Shown: positions 35,837-44,609, counted from the first letter of the stretch. The stretch: 64,000 bases of DNA from Pseudomonas sp. Irchel 3A7 (GCF_900187565.1 NZ_FYED01000003.1:389398-453397), one strand, 5' to 3'. Program-made: numbers and translations. Notes: a model not told the origin generated them from the sequence alone.

Positions 35837-35852
35837 GAACTATCGCCTTGAT

Positions 35853-35906
35853 CGATGGTTATTGGTTATGAAGTATCGGTGTGATGTTGGACCATGGCAA
35901 CCATCG
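35853..35906. promoter_or_regulatory. Candidate LysR-type operator arms
   Basis: The eight-base arms CGATGGTT (35853-35860) and AACCATCG (35899-35906) form an inverted repeat across the LysR-PACE intergenic region. The arm spacing (38 bases) is compatible with a tetrameric regulator. Confidence 0.4.
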
Positions 35907-35924
35907 TTACTCGGGAGTCAGGTC

Positions 35925-36362
35925 ATGAGCACCCACAAATCCATCACTGAACGTATTTTCCAGGCCGTCGGTTTCGAACTGTTGGCCATCCTGATCTGTA
36001 CGCCTTTGCTGGCGTGGATCATGGACAAGCCGATGGTGGAAATGGGCGTCGTCACCCTCGTCATTGCTGCCCTGGCCCTGGCCTGGAACGTGGTGTTCAA
36101 CGGCCTGTTCGACCAAGTGCTCAAGCGCTTGGCCATTGCGCACAACGCCTGGGTTCGGGTGGTGCATGCGCTGTTGTTCGAAGGCGGGCTGGTGGCGCTT
36201 GGCGTACCGCTGATTGCCTGGTGGCTGAACATCAGTCTGTGGCAGGCGTTCCTGCTCGACATCGGGGTACTGCTGTTTTTCCTGCCGTACACCTACGTTT
36301 ATCACTGGGTGTATGACGTGGTGCGTGAGCGGTTCGTTATGCGTGAGCACAGCCACGCATAA
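35925..36362 (+). CDS. PACE family efflux transporter
   Basis: 145 residues, four membrane segments arranged as two BTP repeats: ERIFQAVGFELLAILICTPLLAWIMDK and RVVHALLFEGGLVALGVPLIAWWL. Each repeat starts with the conserved R-x-x-H/Q-A-x-x-F-E pattern, and the acidic residue in each FE is typical of PACE proteins. Family members export chlorhexidine, acriflavine or short-chain diamines. GGGAG precedes ATG 35925. Confidence 0.9.
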   Translation: MSTHKSITERIFQAVGFELLAILICTPLLAWIMDKPMVEMGVVTLVIAALALAWNVVFNGLFDQVLKRLAIAHNAWVRVVHALLFEGGLVALGVPLIAWWLNISLWQAFLLDIGVLLFFLPYTYVYHWVYDVVRERFVMREHSHA

Positions 36363-36363
36363 C

Positions 36364-36455
36364 CTGTGGGAGCGAGCCTGCTCGCGAAAGCGGTGTATCA
36401 GTCAACACATCGTTGTCTGGCATGCCGCCTTCGCGAGCAGGCTCGCTCCCACAGG
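36364..36455. repeat. REPIN (paired REP)
   Basis: Inverted GGGAGCGAGCCTGCTCGCG pair between convergent genes, two bases after the PACE gene stop. Confidence 0.88.
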
Positions 36456-36468
36456 ATTTCAAACGAGC

Positions 36469-37491
36469 TTAATAATCCCGCCGCTTACGAAACGCCCAAC
36501 GTCCCGCTATCACGGTAAAAGTCGCCACCAGCGCCACTAGAATCCAGAACCCTTCCGGATCCTGGGAAAGCGGCACCCCGCCGACGTTCATGCCGAAAAA
36601 ACCGGCAATGATGTTGATCGGCAACGCCAGCACCGTGACCACGGTCAGGGTGAACAGCGTGCGGTTGCTCTGTTCGTTGAGGTTGGCGGCGATTTCTTCC
36701 TGCAACAGCTTGATGCGTTCACCGAGCGCCGTCAGGTCATTGATGATCAGCGCAAACTCCTCGGTGGATTTGCGCAGCTCCTTGACGTCTTCCTTTTGCA
36801 GCCACGGCGGCGGGCGGTTGAGCAGCCGCAGCAACGAGCCCGGCTCCAGCGCCAGCAGGCGTTGCAAACGCACCAGCACCCTTCGGTTGGCGCCCAGTTC
36901 GGCACGGTTGGTCGATAAGCGCGAGGACAACAACTCGTCTTCGATCTGATCGACGCTCAGGCTGGTCTTGCGCACGATCTGTGTCAGCACTTCGCCCTGA
37001 TCGCGCAGCAGGTGCACCAGCAATTCCAGGGGCGAGCGAAAGCACTCGCCGGCCTTCACCGACGAGCGCAACTTGTCCACCGAGTGCAGCGGTTGCAGGC
37101 GCGCACTGATGATCAGGCGGCTGCGCACGCACACCCACAACGTCGACACATCCGAGGAGACCATGCTGCTGAGGTTGAACACCACATCGTTGACCACCGC
37201 CAGCAGCGCCGAATCGACATGCTCGATACGCGTCGACCGCGAGCCTTCGTGCAAGGCTTCGAAAAATTCGTCGGGCAATTCCAGATGGCTTTTCATCCAG
37301 CGTTCGCACGCGGCATGGGCGAGGTTCAGGTGCAGCCAGAGAAATTGTTCGTCGTCCTGCGGTTGTTGCAGGTAGTGCAACGCCTTGGCCGAGTCGATCT
37401 CCCGTCCGCGTTCACCGGGGCGAAAACTGAACCCGTACAGCAAACCGAACAGATCCGGATCGCGATGGCTTTGATCGATGCTGTGGTTCAT
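36469..37491 (-). CDS. zntB: Zinc transporter ZntB-like CorA-family protein
   Basis: 340 residues: a long N-terminal cytoplasmic domain rich in helices (about 1-275) and two C-terminal membrane segments. The CorA signature GMN is in INIIAGFFGMNVGG, followed by FWILVALVATFTVIAGRWAF and a basic end (RKRRDY). Length and sequence fit the ZntB branch, which carries Zn2+ coupled to protons, rather than CorA. The ATG at 37491 is preferred over a TTG at 37503; neither has a strong ribosome site. Confidence 0.85.
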   Translation of the reverse strand: MNHSIDQSHRDPDLFGLLYGFSFRPGERGREIDSAKALHYLQQPQDDEQFLWLHLNLAHAACERWMKSHLELPDEFFEALHEGSRSTRIEHVDSALLAVVNDVVFNLSSMVSSDVSTLWVCVRSRLIISARLQPLHSVDKLRSSVKAGECFRSPLELLVHLLRDQGEVLTQIVRKTSLSVDQIEDELLSSRLSTNRAELGANRRVLVRLQRLLALEPGSLLRLLNRPPPWLQKEDVKELRKSTEEFALIINDLTALGERIKLLQEEIAANLNEQSNRTLFTLTVVTVLALPINIIAGFFGMNVGGVPLSQDPEGFWILVALVATFTVIAGRWAFRKRRDY

Positions 37492-37517
37492 GAGGACTCG
37501 CAAGGGGAGGTATCTCC

Positions 37518-37619
37518 TGTGGGAGCGAGCCTGCTCGCGATGAACGTCAGGGCACCGCGTTTATCCAGTTACGCCGCGTTTTCGTTAACGACCATCGCGA
37601 GCAGGCTCGCTCCCACAGG
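37518..37619. repeat. REPIN (paired REP)
   Basis: Left arm GGGAGCGAGCCTGCTCGCGA and right arm its complement with about 55 bases between, upstream of zntB. Confidence 0.86.
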
Positions 37620-37687
37620 CCGCATCATCGCAAGGCTGTTTGACGGTTTGGTGACGATTGCGTGACCCTGACCGATCACCCAGACGC

Positions 37688-37726
37688 AAAAAAGCCGCCC
37701 GATCGTGAAATCGTGCGGCTTTTTTG
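37688..37726 (-). terminator. Terminator of the PepSY gene
   Basis: AAAAAAGCCGC ... GCGGCTTTTTT hairpin, ending 10 bases beyond the PepSY stop. The T/A runs are long on both strands, so it can work in either direction. Confidence 0.85.
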
Positions 37727-37736
37727 TGCGTGTGTT

Positions 37737-38042
37737 TCAGTCGTCTTTTTTGTTCTTCAGGACTTCGCCGGTGGCGGCATTCAAGTCCACGTCCCACTCA
37801 ACTTTATTGGCGTCAAGCAACTCGACTTCGTACTCATAGCCATTGAAGTGGTGATCCAGGTCGCTGTCGGTAATCGTGGCACCCGGGTGCAGTTTCAACA
37901 CGATCTGGTTCAGTTCTTCCAGCGGCTTGATCTTGCCGTCCTTGACCAGTTGCGGGATTTGGTCGACGGGCACATCGGCCTGGGCCAAACCGGCAGTGAG
38001 GGTCAGGGTTGCAGCGGCGAACAGAGCAGTCAACGTTTTCAT
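37737..38042 (-). CDS. Periplasmic PepSY-domain protein
   Basis: 101 residues. The signal peptide MKTLTALFAAATLTLTAGLAQA is cut at about 22. The mature part is a single PepSY unit (IPQLVKDGKIKPLEELNQIV, then YEYEVELLDANKVEWDVDLNAATGEVL). Such small PepSY proteins are often regulated by two-component systems responding to cations or envelope stress, and are thought to inhibit proteases or bind metal. No sensor kinase is adjacent. The ribosome site is GAAAG before ATG 38042. Confidence 0.87.
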   Translation of the reverse strand: MKTLTALFAAATLTLTAGLAQADVPVDQIPQLVKDGKIKPLEELNQIVLKLHPGATITDSDLDHHFNGYEYEVELLDANKVEWDVDLNAATGEVLKNKKDD

Positions 38043-38134
38043 GAGCTTCTTTCCTTGGGTGAGTTGTTTAAGTGGAATCAGATTAACTGTGGCAACTTAA
38101 TTCAGCCTTAAATTCCATTTGTCTGGACTAAAGC

Positions 38135-38200
38135 CATCGCGAGCAGGCTCGCTCCCACAGATTCACGCCAATCCCTGTTGGAGCGAGCCTGCTCGCGAAT
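38135..38200. repeat. REP pair, reversed arrangement, short spacer
   Basis: Left arm TCGCGAGCAGGCTCGCTCCC and right arm TTGGAGCGAGCCTGCTCGCG, about 20 bases apart, between the PepSY and glpQ genes. Confidence 0.82.
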
Positions 38201-38220
38201 GCAAACGCCTCGGTCCCGGA

Positions 38221-39351
38221 TCAATACCCGTTGTTCTTCAACACCTGATCAACACTCGCCGCCGGACGTTTATAGAACTTCAACAACTCACTGGTGCGAT
38301 TGGTAAAGATCCCATCCACCCCCGCATCCATGACTTTCTGAAAATCCACCGCCTCATCGATGGTATAGACGTGCACCAGCAGGCCTTGATCGTGGGTGTA
38401 CTGGTTCATCCAGGGCTGCACCAGATCCGCGTAACTCTGATCGCCACCCTGGGTCAACGCGGCGGACGGGCCGGTGCCGATCGCGCCCTGGGCCTTGGCG
38501 TAGTCGACCCAGCGCTGGAATTCGGCTTTGTCCTTCGGTTGCTGCTTGGCGTAGTACGCAGCCTTGTCCTTCTCGCCGGACTCGGCAAACGTCACCTTGG
38601 ATGCAGGCTCGATATTGCCTTCGCCGACCCATAGCAACAGGATCTTCGGCACTTGCGGCATTTCCTTTTGCAGCAGTTCGAGGCTGCTCTTCTCGAAGGT
38701 TTGCAGGATCACCTTGCCTTTACCCTGACCGACAGCCAGCTCGCTTTTCGCCAGTTTCGAACCGGCAGGGCTAAGCCAGCCACGGTCCTGGAGTTTCGCC
38801 TTCAGGTCATGCTCGATGCCGGGAAATTGCTGCGGTTCCTTGGTCTCGATGTACAGCCCCGGCTTGTGCCGTGGATTGGCCTGGGCGATGTCGATGATTT
38901 CATCGAGGGTCAGGATTTTCAGACCCGTGTAGGCAGGGCGTGCGCGATCCGGGTAGGCGGTATTGAACCAGCTACCGGCGTCCAGGGTTTTCAGCTCGGC
39001 CATGGTAAACGCGTTGGCCGGGCTGTCCTTGCGCTCGGGGAACTTGATCGCGACGTCGGTGGTGCGTTGCAGGTTGTTGTCATGCAGGGCGAACAGCACG
39101 CCGTCCTTGCTGCGTTGCAGGTCGAGTTCCAGGTAATCGGCACCCAGATCACGGGCCAGTTTGTAGGCGGCGGCGGTGGACTCCGGTGCATCGAACGACG
39201 CGCCACGGTGGGCGATCACTGCCGGGTGGGGAACGCCCAGTCTTGTAGCCAAAGCAGCGGGGCCAGGCTCGATGGCGGCTTGGGCCTGGAGTTGAACTGT
39301 GCCGAGCAGCAAACTCAGCATCAGGGCGCTTTTGGTGAAGGTGGCAGGCAT
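38221..39351 (-). CDS. glpQ: Periplasmic glycerophosphodiester phosphodiesterase
   Basis: 376 residues with a signal peptide (LMLSLLLGTVQLQAQA, cut near residue 26). The GDPD-fold marks are VIAHRGASFDAPESTAAAY (catalytic His), DYLELDLQRSKDGVLFALHDNNLQRTTDV (metal-binding Glu/Asp and second His), and PGLYIETKEPQQFPG. It splits deacylated phospholipids to glycerol-3-phosphate and an alcohol in the periplasm. Length fits GlpQ rather than cytoplasmic UgpQ. No glpT is adjacent. Confidence 0.93.
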   Translation of the reverse strand: MPATFTKSALMLSLLLGTVQLQAQAAIEPGPAALATRLGVPHPAVIAHRGASFDAPESTAAAYKLARDLGADYLELDLQRSKDGVLFALHDNNLQRTTDVAIKFPERKDSPANAFTMAELKTLDAGSWFNTAYPDRARPAYTGLKILTLDEIIDIAQANPRHKPGLYIETKEPQQFPGIEHDLKAKLQDRGWLSPAGSKLAKSELAVGQGKGKVILQTFEKSSLELLQKEMPQVPKILLLWVGEGNIEPASKVTFAESGEKDKAAYYAKQQPKDKAEFQRWVDYAKAQGAIGTGPSAALTQGGDQSYADLVQPWMNQYTHDQGLLVHVYTIDEAVDFQKVMDAGVDGIFTNRTSELLKFYKRPAASVDQVLKNNGY

Positions 39352-39573
39352 GGTCGAGATCCTTTCGCGATGGTTTTCAAAGACGTCCCTTTTAACAACT
39401 GAGCGTTGCCAACGCTATCGCGAGACCGACATAAACCTGTTTAAAGCTGATGTTCGTCAGCGTTTTTGTGCGCTCGTTTGCAGTACCCTTGGCCCCGGCA
39501 ACTTCCCCGGCAGAGGGAAAACCGCTCGCTGGCCCTGCGTGTAAACCAACGATCACTTTTTGTGAGGTTTACC

Positions 39574-39900
39574 ATGCGCGTCACATCCCAGCTCATTTGC
39601 CAGGCTGCCGACCAACTCAAAGGCTTCGTCGGCCTCAATCGCAAGACCGGCCATTACATCGTCCGCTTCAGCGAAGATGCCTTCGGCATGGACGTGGCGG
39701 ACGACGGCATCATCCCCACCAGCGAATTCGTCTGGGCACCCGGCCCCGAACACATCATGACCCTCAAGCGCGAGTTGATTCAGTTGCTGCTGGATCAGAA
39801 CATCGACGACAGGATCAACATCAGCGATCCGTTGCGGGTGTACATGAACAGGCGGGACGTGCCGGAGATTTCGGCGGTGCGCAGTTTGGTGCGGGGCTGA
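39574..39900 (+). CDS. DUF2025 family protein
   Basis: 108 residues from ATG 39574 with GTGAGG upstream. The sequence MRVTSQLICQAADQLKGFVG, then YIVRFSEDAFGMDVADDGIIPTSEFVW matches the small Pseudomonas-specific DUF2025 family as I recall it. Soluble, acidic, function unknown. A longer frame from 39466 enters non-conserved DNA and is not used. Confidence 0.75.
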   Translation: MRVTSQLICQAADQLKGFVGLNRKTGHYIVRFSEDAFGMDVADDGIIPTSEFVWAPGPEHIMTLKRELIQLLLDQNIDDRINISDPLRVYMNRRDVPEISAVRSLVRG

Positions 39901-40050
39901 TGGTTTTGGCCCGAAAAACACGCTCGGTGGTGACCTTGTTTGATGAGTTGGGGCGTGCGCTGAAGTTGCCGTAAAATTTCAGCGCCAGTTTCATCCTGAA
40001 ACACATTGCGGTGATCGATTTGGGGCTATCTGCCTGACCGATATTGTCAT

Positions 40051-40662
40051 TTATGGCACCTGATAACAGGCCAGAAACATATCCAGTGCCGACTCCACCA
40101 CAGAGCCCTGCATCTCGGCCGCCAAGGCGGGCATACCCATGGAAATCTGCGGCCAGAACGCGAAGGACTTGAGCAGGCCCTGGACTTGCTGTGCGGCAAA
40201 GTCGGGGGCGACCGCTTTCAAGCGACCATCGGCCTGGGCGGAGCGAATCCACAGGGTCAAACCTTCTTCATGCTCACCCATGCGCGCCACCATGCTCTGC
40301 GCACGTTCCGGGGAATGGATGGCCGCCGCAATCGCCACCCGTGCCAGGTCGAGGAAATTGTCATCGCCCAGCATGTGCATCTTTGCCGCCAGTATCGGGC
40401 GTAACTGATCGCGTAGCGGCAAGTCTGGGCGGTAGGGCGTTTCCTGCTCTGCCGTCACCCGCGCCCATAATTGATTAAGGATCTCGGCGAACAACTCTTC
40501 TTTGCTGGGGAAGTGGTTGTACACCGTGCGCTTCGACACGCCAGCGGTGGCGGCAATTTTGTCCATGCTGGTGATTTCGAAACCGTTGGCCCGAAATTCG
40601 GCAATGGCCGCCTGAATGATGGCTTCACGTTTTCGGTCGGTCAGGCGCTGGGGAGCTGTCAT
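40051..40662 (-). CDS. TetR family transcriptional regulator
   Basis: 203 residues with an N-terminal TetR helix-turn-helix (REAIIQAAIAEFRANGFEITSMDKIAATAGVSKRTVYNHFPSKEELFAEIL, about 11-62) and a helical ligand domain with an AefR-like C-terminal part (TLWIRSAQADGRLKAVAPDFAAQQVQGLLKSFAFWPQ). It is divergent from a metallo-hydrolase gene, with a 16-base perfect palindrome between them, so it probably represses itself and that gene. Confidence 0.9.
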   Translation of the reverse strand: MTAPQRLTDRKREAIIQAAIAEFRANGFEITSMDKIAATAGVSKRTVYNHFPSKEELFAEILNQLWARVTAEQETPYRPDLPLRDQLRPILAAKMHMLGDDNFLDLARVAIAAAIHSPERAQSMVARMGEHEEGLTLWIRSAQADGRLKAVAPDFAAQQVQGLLKSFAFWPQISMGMPALAAEMQGSVVESALDMFLACYQVP

Positions 40663-40739
40663 AAATGCGGCTTCGGCAGAATGAAGGGAAATTACACTCG
40701 GTAGTTTACTTGCGATCGGCTTTGATGCAACCTAGAAAC

Positions 40740-40755
40740 TACACTGTGCAGTGTA
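40740..40755. promoter_or_regulatory. Perfect palindrome, probable TetR operator
   Basis: TACACTG-TG-CAGTGTA, 78 bases from the tetR start and 105 from the metallo-hydrolase start. A related half site ATTACACTCGGTAGT is at 40691-40705. Confidence 0.7.
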
Positions 40756-40860
40756 ATGTGTTGTTAATCCTGCACGGTCATAAATAGAGTGTTCGGCTGA
40801 TGCGTGCGTGCCTTGGCCATTTATCGTCCCAAGCGACGGTTTTTTGGAGTTATTTCAGTC

Positions 40861-41961
40861 ATGGCCAACTCAACTTCCCCGGCGGATATCGCCGACACCT
40901 CTGAAGCTTCCCGTCAGACACAAGGGCAATACCGCAACCATGCACCGTTCAAGCGCGAGGGCTTTCGCAAGACCCTGCGCATTCTCTGGAACGTGATCTT
41001 CCACAAACCGCACGATACACGCCCGAACGCCCCGGTCCCGGTGCAACCCCTGACGCAAGCGGCGCTGATCGCTGCGCCGAACCACAGCATCTATCGCCTC
41101 GGACATTCCACGGTATTGCTCAAGCTGCGGGACAAGTTCTGGATCACCGACCCGGTCTTCGCCGAACGCGCCTCGCCGGTGCAGTGGGCCGGACCCAAGC
41201 GCTTTCATCAGCCGCCCATCAGCCTCGATCAACTGCCGCCGATTGAAGCGGTGATCCTGTCCCACGATCACTACGATCATCTGGACCATCAGGCGGTGCT
41301 GAAGCTAGCCGACAAGACCCGTTATTTCCTGACACCGCTGGGCGTAGGCGACACCCTGATCAAATGGGGTATCGACGCCAGCAAGGTCCGGCAACTGGAC
41401 TGGTGGGAAGGCACCGAGGTCGAAGGCATTCGCTTCATCGCCACACCGTCGCAACACTTTTCCGGGCGCGGCCTGTTCGACGGCAACAGCACCCTCTGGG
41501 CCTCGTGGGTGATGATCGACGGTGACACGCGCATCTTTTTCAGTGGCGATAGCGGCTACTTCGACGGCTTCAAACGCATCGGCGAGCAATACGGCCCGTT
41601 CGACCTGACCCTGATGGAAACCGGCGCCTACAACGTCGAGTGGCCGCACGTGCACATGCAACCTGAACAAACCCTGCAAGCCCACCTTGACCTCAAAGGT
41701 CGCTGGCTGTTACCGATCCACAACGGCACCTTCGACCTGTCGATGCACGCCTGGTACGAACCCTTCGACCGTATCCTGGCCCTGGCCTGGGAACGCAGCG
41801 TTTCGATCACCACGCCGCAGATGGGTGAGGCTTTCAACCTGAAGCATCCGCAGCGGGGCGGAGCCTGGTGGCTGGAGGTTGAACAGCAGATGTCCGAGAT
41901 CAACAAAGCGTCGGGTGGGGCGACTACAAACAGAGGCGAACATTCGTACGAGAAGCTGTGA
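40861..41961 (+). CDS. MBL-fold metallo-hydrolase, NAPE-PLD/RomA-like
   Basis: 366 residues from ATG 40861. The metallo-beta-lactamase motif is LSHDHYDHLD (near residue 138). Other metal ligands are in TPSQHFSGRG, FFSGDSGYFDGF and LLPIHNGTFDLS. The protein resembles N-acyl-phosphatidylethanolamine phospholipase D and the outer-membrane-related RomA group. Substrate unknown, perhaps a phospholipid derivative. No signal peptide is clear. The TetR gene is divergent, which suggests induction by a small molecule. Confidence 0.86.
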   Translation: MANSTSPADIADTSEASRQTQGQYRNHAPFKREGFRKTLRILWNVIFHKPHDTRPNAPVPVQPLTQAALIAAPNHSIYRLGHSTVLLKLRDKFWITDPVFAERASPVQWAGPKRFHQPPISLDQLPPIEAVILSHDHYDHLDHQAVLKLADKTRYFLTPLGVGDTLIKWGIDASKVRQLDWWEGTEVEGIRFIATPSQHFSGRGLFDGNSTLWASWVMIDGDTRIFFSGDSGYFDGFKRIGEQYGPFDLTLMETGAYNVEWPHVHMQPEQTLQAHLDLKGRWLLPIHNGTFDLSMHAWYEPFDRILALAWERSVSITTPQMGEAFNLKHPQRGGAWWLEVEQQMSEINKASGGATTNRGEHSYEKL

Positions 41962-42048
41962 GCCGTGATGACGGACAATTCCGGCCGCTTCTGTAGGCTG
42001 AAAAGCGGGTGAAATCATTCATCCGCCATCAGTCAGAAGGATTTTTAC

Positions 42049-43572
42049 ATGGACGTAACGTTAAACGGCTGCATGAAGCGGCTGGCCGGAATTGCCCTGT
42101 TTTCAATGGCGGCGGGCGTCGCGAGCGCCAGTGCGCAGACCTCCGCGCCCGAAACGGGGCTGGAGTACTTAAATGTCGATGAAGTCAACCAGTGGATGGA
42201 TCGCGGCCAGCTGAATTCCGTGATGCTGGTCCGGCATCTGTTGGAGCGGATCGACAAGCTGGATAAAAACGGGCCGGCAATCAACGCCATCATCGAACTC
42301 AATCCCGATGCCTTGGTGATTGCCGAGGCAATGGATCGGGAGCGAAAGGGCGGCTATACCCGAGGTCCATTGCATGGCATTCCGGTGTTGTTGAAGGACA
42401 ATATCGACACCTCCGATCAAATGCAGACCAGTGCCGGCTCACTGGCCTTGGTCGGGCAACCCGCCGCGCACGACGCCTTTATCGTGCAACGCCTCAGGGC
42501 GGCCGGCGCGGTGATTCTTGGAAAAACCAATCTCAGCGAATGGGCACATTTTCGCGACCCCGATCTCCCCAGCGGCTGGAGTGGGCGGGGCGGGCAAACC
42601 AAAAATCCGCACGTGCTCAGTGGCGATCCCTGTGGTTCCAGTTCCGGCTCCGCCGCAGCCGTCGCCGCAGGTTTTGCACCCCTGACCGTCGGAACGGAAA
42701 CGTCTGGCTCGATCAGTTGCCCGGCGTCCATGAATGGTGTGGTGGGCATCAAGCCCACGGTGGGACTGCTAAGCCGTAGCGGCATTATCCCGGTGACTCA
42801 CAAACTGGATACGCCCGGGCCGATGGCGCGCACGGTTCGCGACGCTGCACTCCTGCTGAATGCCATGATGGGCAACGATGTCGCTGATCCGGTCCAGAAG
42901 CCGCATAACCTGGAAGCGGTGGACTTCACCACGTTGTTGCGTCCAGACGCGCTGGTCGGACGGCGAATCGGCTACCCCGCGAAATTTGATCGCGGTAATT
43001 TGCCGCTTCTGACCGATCCGCATTTTTCCCAAGCGTTGGAACTCATGCAGGCAGCAGGTGCAACCTTGATCCCCGTGGAGCTGATTGACCCGCTTTCAGA
43101 AAAGGTAGGGGAAGCACTGCAAATGGGTCTCAAGCGAGACTTGCCTCGCTACCTGACCACGCGAACCGGTGTTCCTGCCCTGACACTGGAGGATCTACTG
43201 CTGTTCAATGCCGGCAGCGTTGAATGTCATAACCAGGACAACTTGATTGCGGCCAGCAAAATTGTCTTTGACGAGCAAACCTACAATCAGCTCTGGCAGA
43301 AAATCCAAAGCGAAAACGCCGCAGCCATCGATCAGTTGCTAACAACCCATCAACTGGACGCCCTCGTATCAGACGTCGAATCACCCGCCATGAACGTCGT
43401 ACCGCTGGCGGGTTATCCCGGCATCATGGTGCCTTCCGGATTAGACGATGACGGCGTGCCCACTTCGGTCTACTTCTTCGGACCTCGCTGGAGCGATGCC
43501 AGGTTGCTGGCGTTGGCGTATGGGTATGAACAGGTCTCCCATGCACGGCGGGTACCTGTGTTCAAGCCGTAG
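42049..43572 (+). CDS. Amidase signature family enzyme, exported
   Basis: 507 residues. The N-terminal signal peptide is CMKRLAGIALFSMAAGVASASAQ, cut near residue 31. The Ser-cis-Ser-Lys triad is visible: Lys in PVLLKDNIDT, cis-Ser in GDPCGSSSGSAAAVAAG, nucleophile Ser in TETSGSISCPAS. The family hydrolyses amides, including peptide-amides and aryl-acylamides; the substrate cannot be read. A periplasmic location is suggested. AAGGA precedes ATG 42049. It is alone. Confidence 0.88.
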   Translation: MDVTLNGCMKRLAGIALFSMAAGVASASAQTSAPETGLEYLNVDEVNQWMDRGQLNSVMLVRHLLERIDKLDKNGPAINAIIELNPDALVIAEAMDRERKGGYTRGPLHGIPVLLKDNIDTSDQMQTSAGSLALVGQPAAHDAFIVQRLRAAGAVILGKTNLSEWAHFRDPDLPSGWSGRGGQTKNPHVLSGDPCGSSSGSAAAVAAGFAPLTVGTETSGSISCPASMNGVVGIKPTVGLLSRSGIIPVTHKLDTPGPMARTVRDAALLLNAMMGNDVADPVQKPHNLEAVDFTTLLRPDALVGRRIGYPAKFDRGNLPLLTDPHFSQALELMQAAGATLIPVELIDPLSEKVGEALQMGLKRDLPRYLTTRTGVPALTLEDLLLFNAGSVECHNQDNLIAASKIVFDEQTYNQLWQKIQSENAAAIDQLLTTHQLDALVSDVESPAMNVVPLAGYPGIMVPSGLDDDGVPTSVYFFGPRWSDARLLALAYGYEQVSHARRVPVFKP

Positions 43573-43612
43573 CGAAAGGGCGACAACGTGTCCGATCAAG
43601 GCAAATTGCGCA

Positions 43613-43933
43613 TCAGGTAAAGACCACTTCAAGTCGGCCCTCTTTTCGTGATCGAGGGGCCGACTTGACCACGATCTGCACGTCACGCCCGAGCAGCAAC
43701 AGACACTCCATCATCTTGGCTTCACTGATCCCCCGAAACTTCCCACGCAACATCTCGGAAAGCTTGGGTTGCGACAGACCCAAAATTTCTGATGCCTGAA
43801 CCTGGGTCAAATGGCGAGCCTTGATGATTTCACCGATTTTTGCAGCCAACTGGGATTTGACCCGCATTTCACTGGCGTTGGGCGTTCCGAGGTCTTCGTA
43901 GACGTTCCCGCTGCTTTCTTCGATTTCAACCAT
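43613..43933 (-). CDS. HTH antitoxin-like protein without a toxin partner
   Basis: 106 residues from ATG 43933 (AAAGGA at seven bases). The XRE-type helix-turn-helix QLAAKIGEIIKARHLTQVQASEILGLSQPKLSEMLRGKF lies at about 29-65. The N-terminal VYEDLGTPNASEMRVKSQLA is the HTH_37 pattern of antitoxins normally preceded by a RelE/Gp49-like toxin gene. No toxin frame exists in the 110 bases upstream. An upstream ATG at 43951 lies inside a 13-base inverted repeat. Confidence 0.78.
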   Translation of the reverse strand: MVEIEESSGNVYEDLGTPNASEMRVKSQLAAKIGEIIKARHLTQVQASEILGLSQPKLSEMLRGKFRGISEAKMMECLLLLGRDVQIVVKSAPRSRKEGRLEVVFT

Positions 43934-43943
43934 TTTTAAATCC

Positions 43944-44004
43944 TTTCGCATAAATCGGTCCTACCAAAAAACGCTGCCTACGCCGTCTTTTGATTTATGC
44001 GAAA
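43944..44004. promoter_or_regulatory. 13-base perfect inverted repeat at the HTH antitoxin promoter
   Basis: TTTCGCATAAATC (43944-43956) and GATTTATGCGAAA (43992-44004) are exact complements, 35 bases apart. They flank the presumed promoter, and the inner copy overlaps the ribosome site. It is a probable autoregulatory operator pair. Confidence 0.6.
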
Positions 44005-44043
44005 TATACCTATATGGGAATAATCGTCAATCGATGGTTTGGC

Positions 44044-44361
44044 TCACTCAACCATCGCAAAATCCGCCCGCCCCACCGGATTCGGCGTCGACCCTTTCAC
44101 ATTCATCCCACGCCCCGGCGCAAACCCCGGGAAGAACACCAGCCCCTGCGACTCAAACCGATACGCCAACGCCAACCGCGTGACATCCAGTACCTCGCGC
44201 CTGGCCTCGAAACGCTGAATGGCCTCCACCGAAACCCCGGCTTCCCGAGACAATTCCTCCACACTCCAACCCAGCATCGCTCGGGCTTGGGCGCAATGGG
44301 CCGGGGTGAATTGGAAAAGGGCGATACGCTCCAGGGTGATTTTCATCGCTTGAGAGGCCAT
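44044..44361 (-). CDS. Small XRE-like HTH regulator
   Basis: 105 residues from ATG 44361 with GGAG at six bases. The helix-turn-helix reads FTPAHCAQARAMLGWSVEELSREAGVSVEAIQRFEARR, about 18-55, in the pattern of single-domain phage-type regulators. The C-terminal LVFFPGFAPGRGMNVKG is also typical of this group. A near-perfect LexA-like palindrome lies 36 bases upstream, so it may be DNA-damage induced, or it may bind that palindrome itself. Confidence 0.78.
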   Translation of the reverse strand: MASQAMKITLERIALFQFTPAHCAQARAMLGWSVEELSREAGVSVEAIQRFEARREVLDVTRLALAYRFESQGLVFFPGFAPGRGMNVKGSTPNPVGRADFAMVE

Positions 44362-44396
44362 GGTGTTCTCCGGGCTCGAGAGTGTTGATCAAAATA

Positions 44397-44416
44397 TACT
44401 GTGTTTTTGTACAGTT
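44397..44416. promoter_or_regulatory. LexA-like (SOS) box
   Basis: TACTGT-GTTTTTGT-ACAGTT matches the gamma-proteobacterial LexA consensus TACTGT-N8-ACAGTA except for the last base. It lies 36 bases before the HTH gene (minus strand) and about 190 bases before the next plus-strand gene. Confidence 0.6.
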
Positions 44417-44609
44417 GTTTTGAGCGCGGATCAAATTGATTTTTTGATTTTTTCTATTCCATGCCTTCCAGCCGGACGGACGGTGACCCCCTTGCCGTGC
44501 AGGCGCAATGGAGGTTCAACTACTGATCCATCGATTTTGAAGATTGGTGCGGATCGTTTTTTTCGCAACAATCTAATATTCGCCATTCAATTGTTTGCAG
44601 GAGGACATC

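Noticed and set aside
43990..44388. Plus-strand frame over the small HTH gene
   Set aside because: Arg/Pro/His-rich antisense product; the HTH gene on the minus strand has a clear fold and ribosome site.
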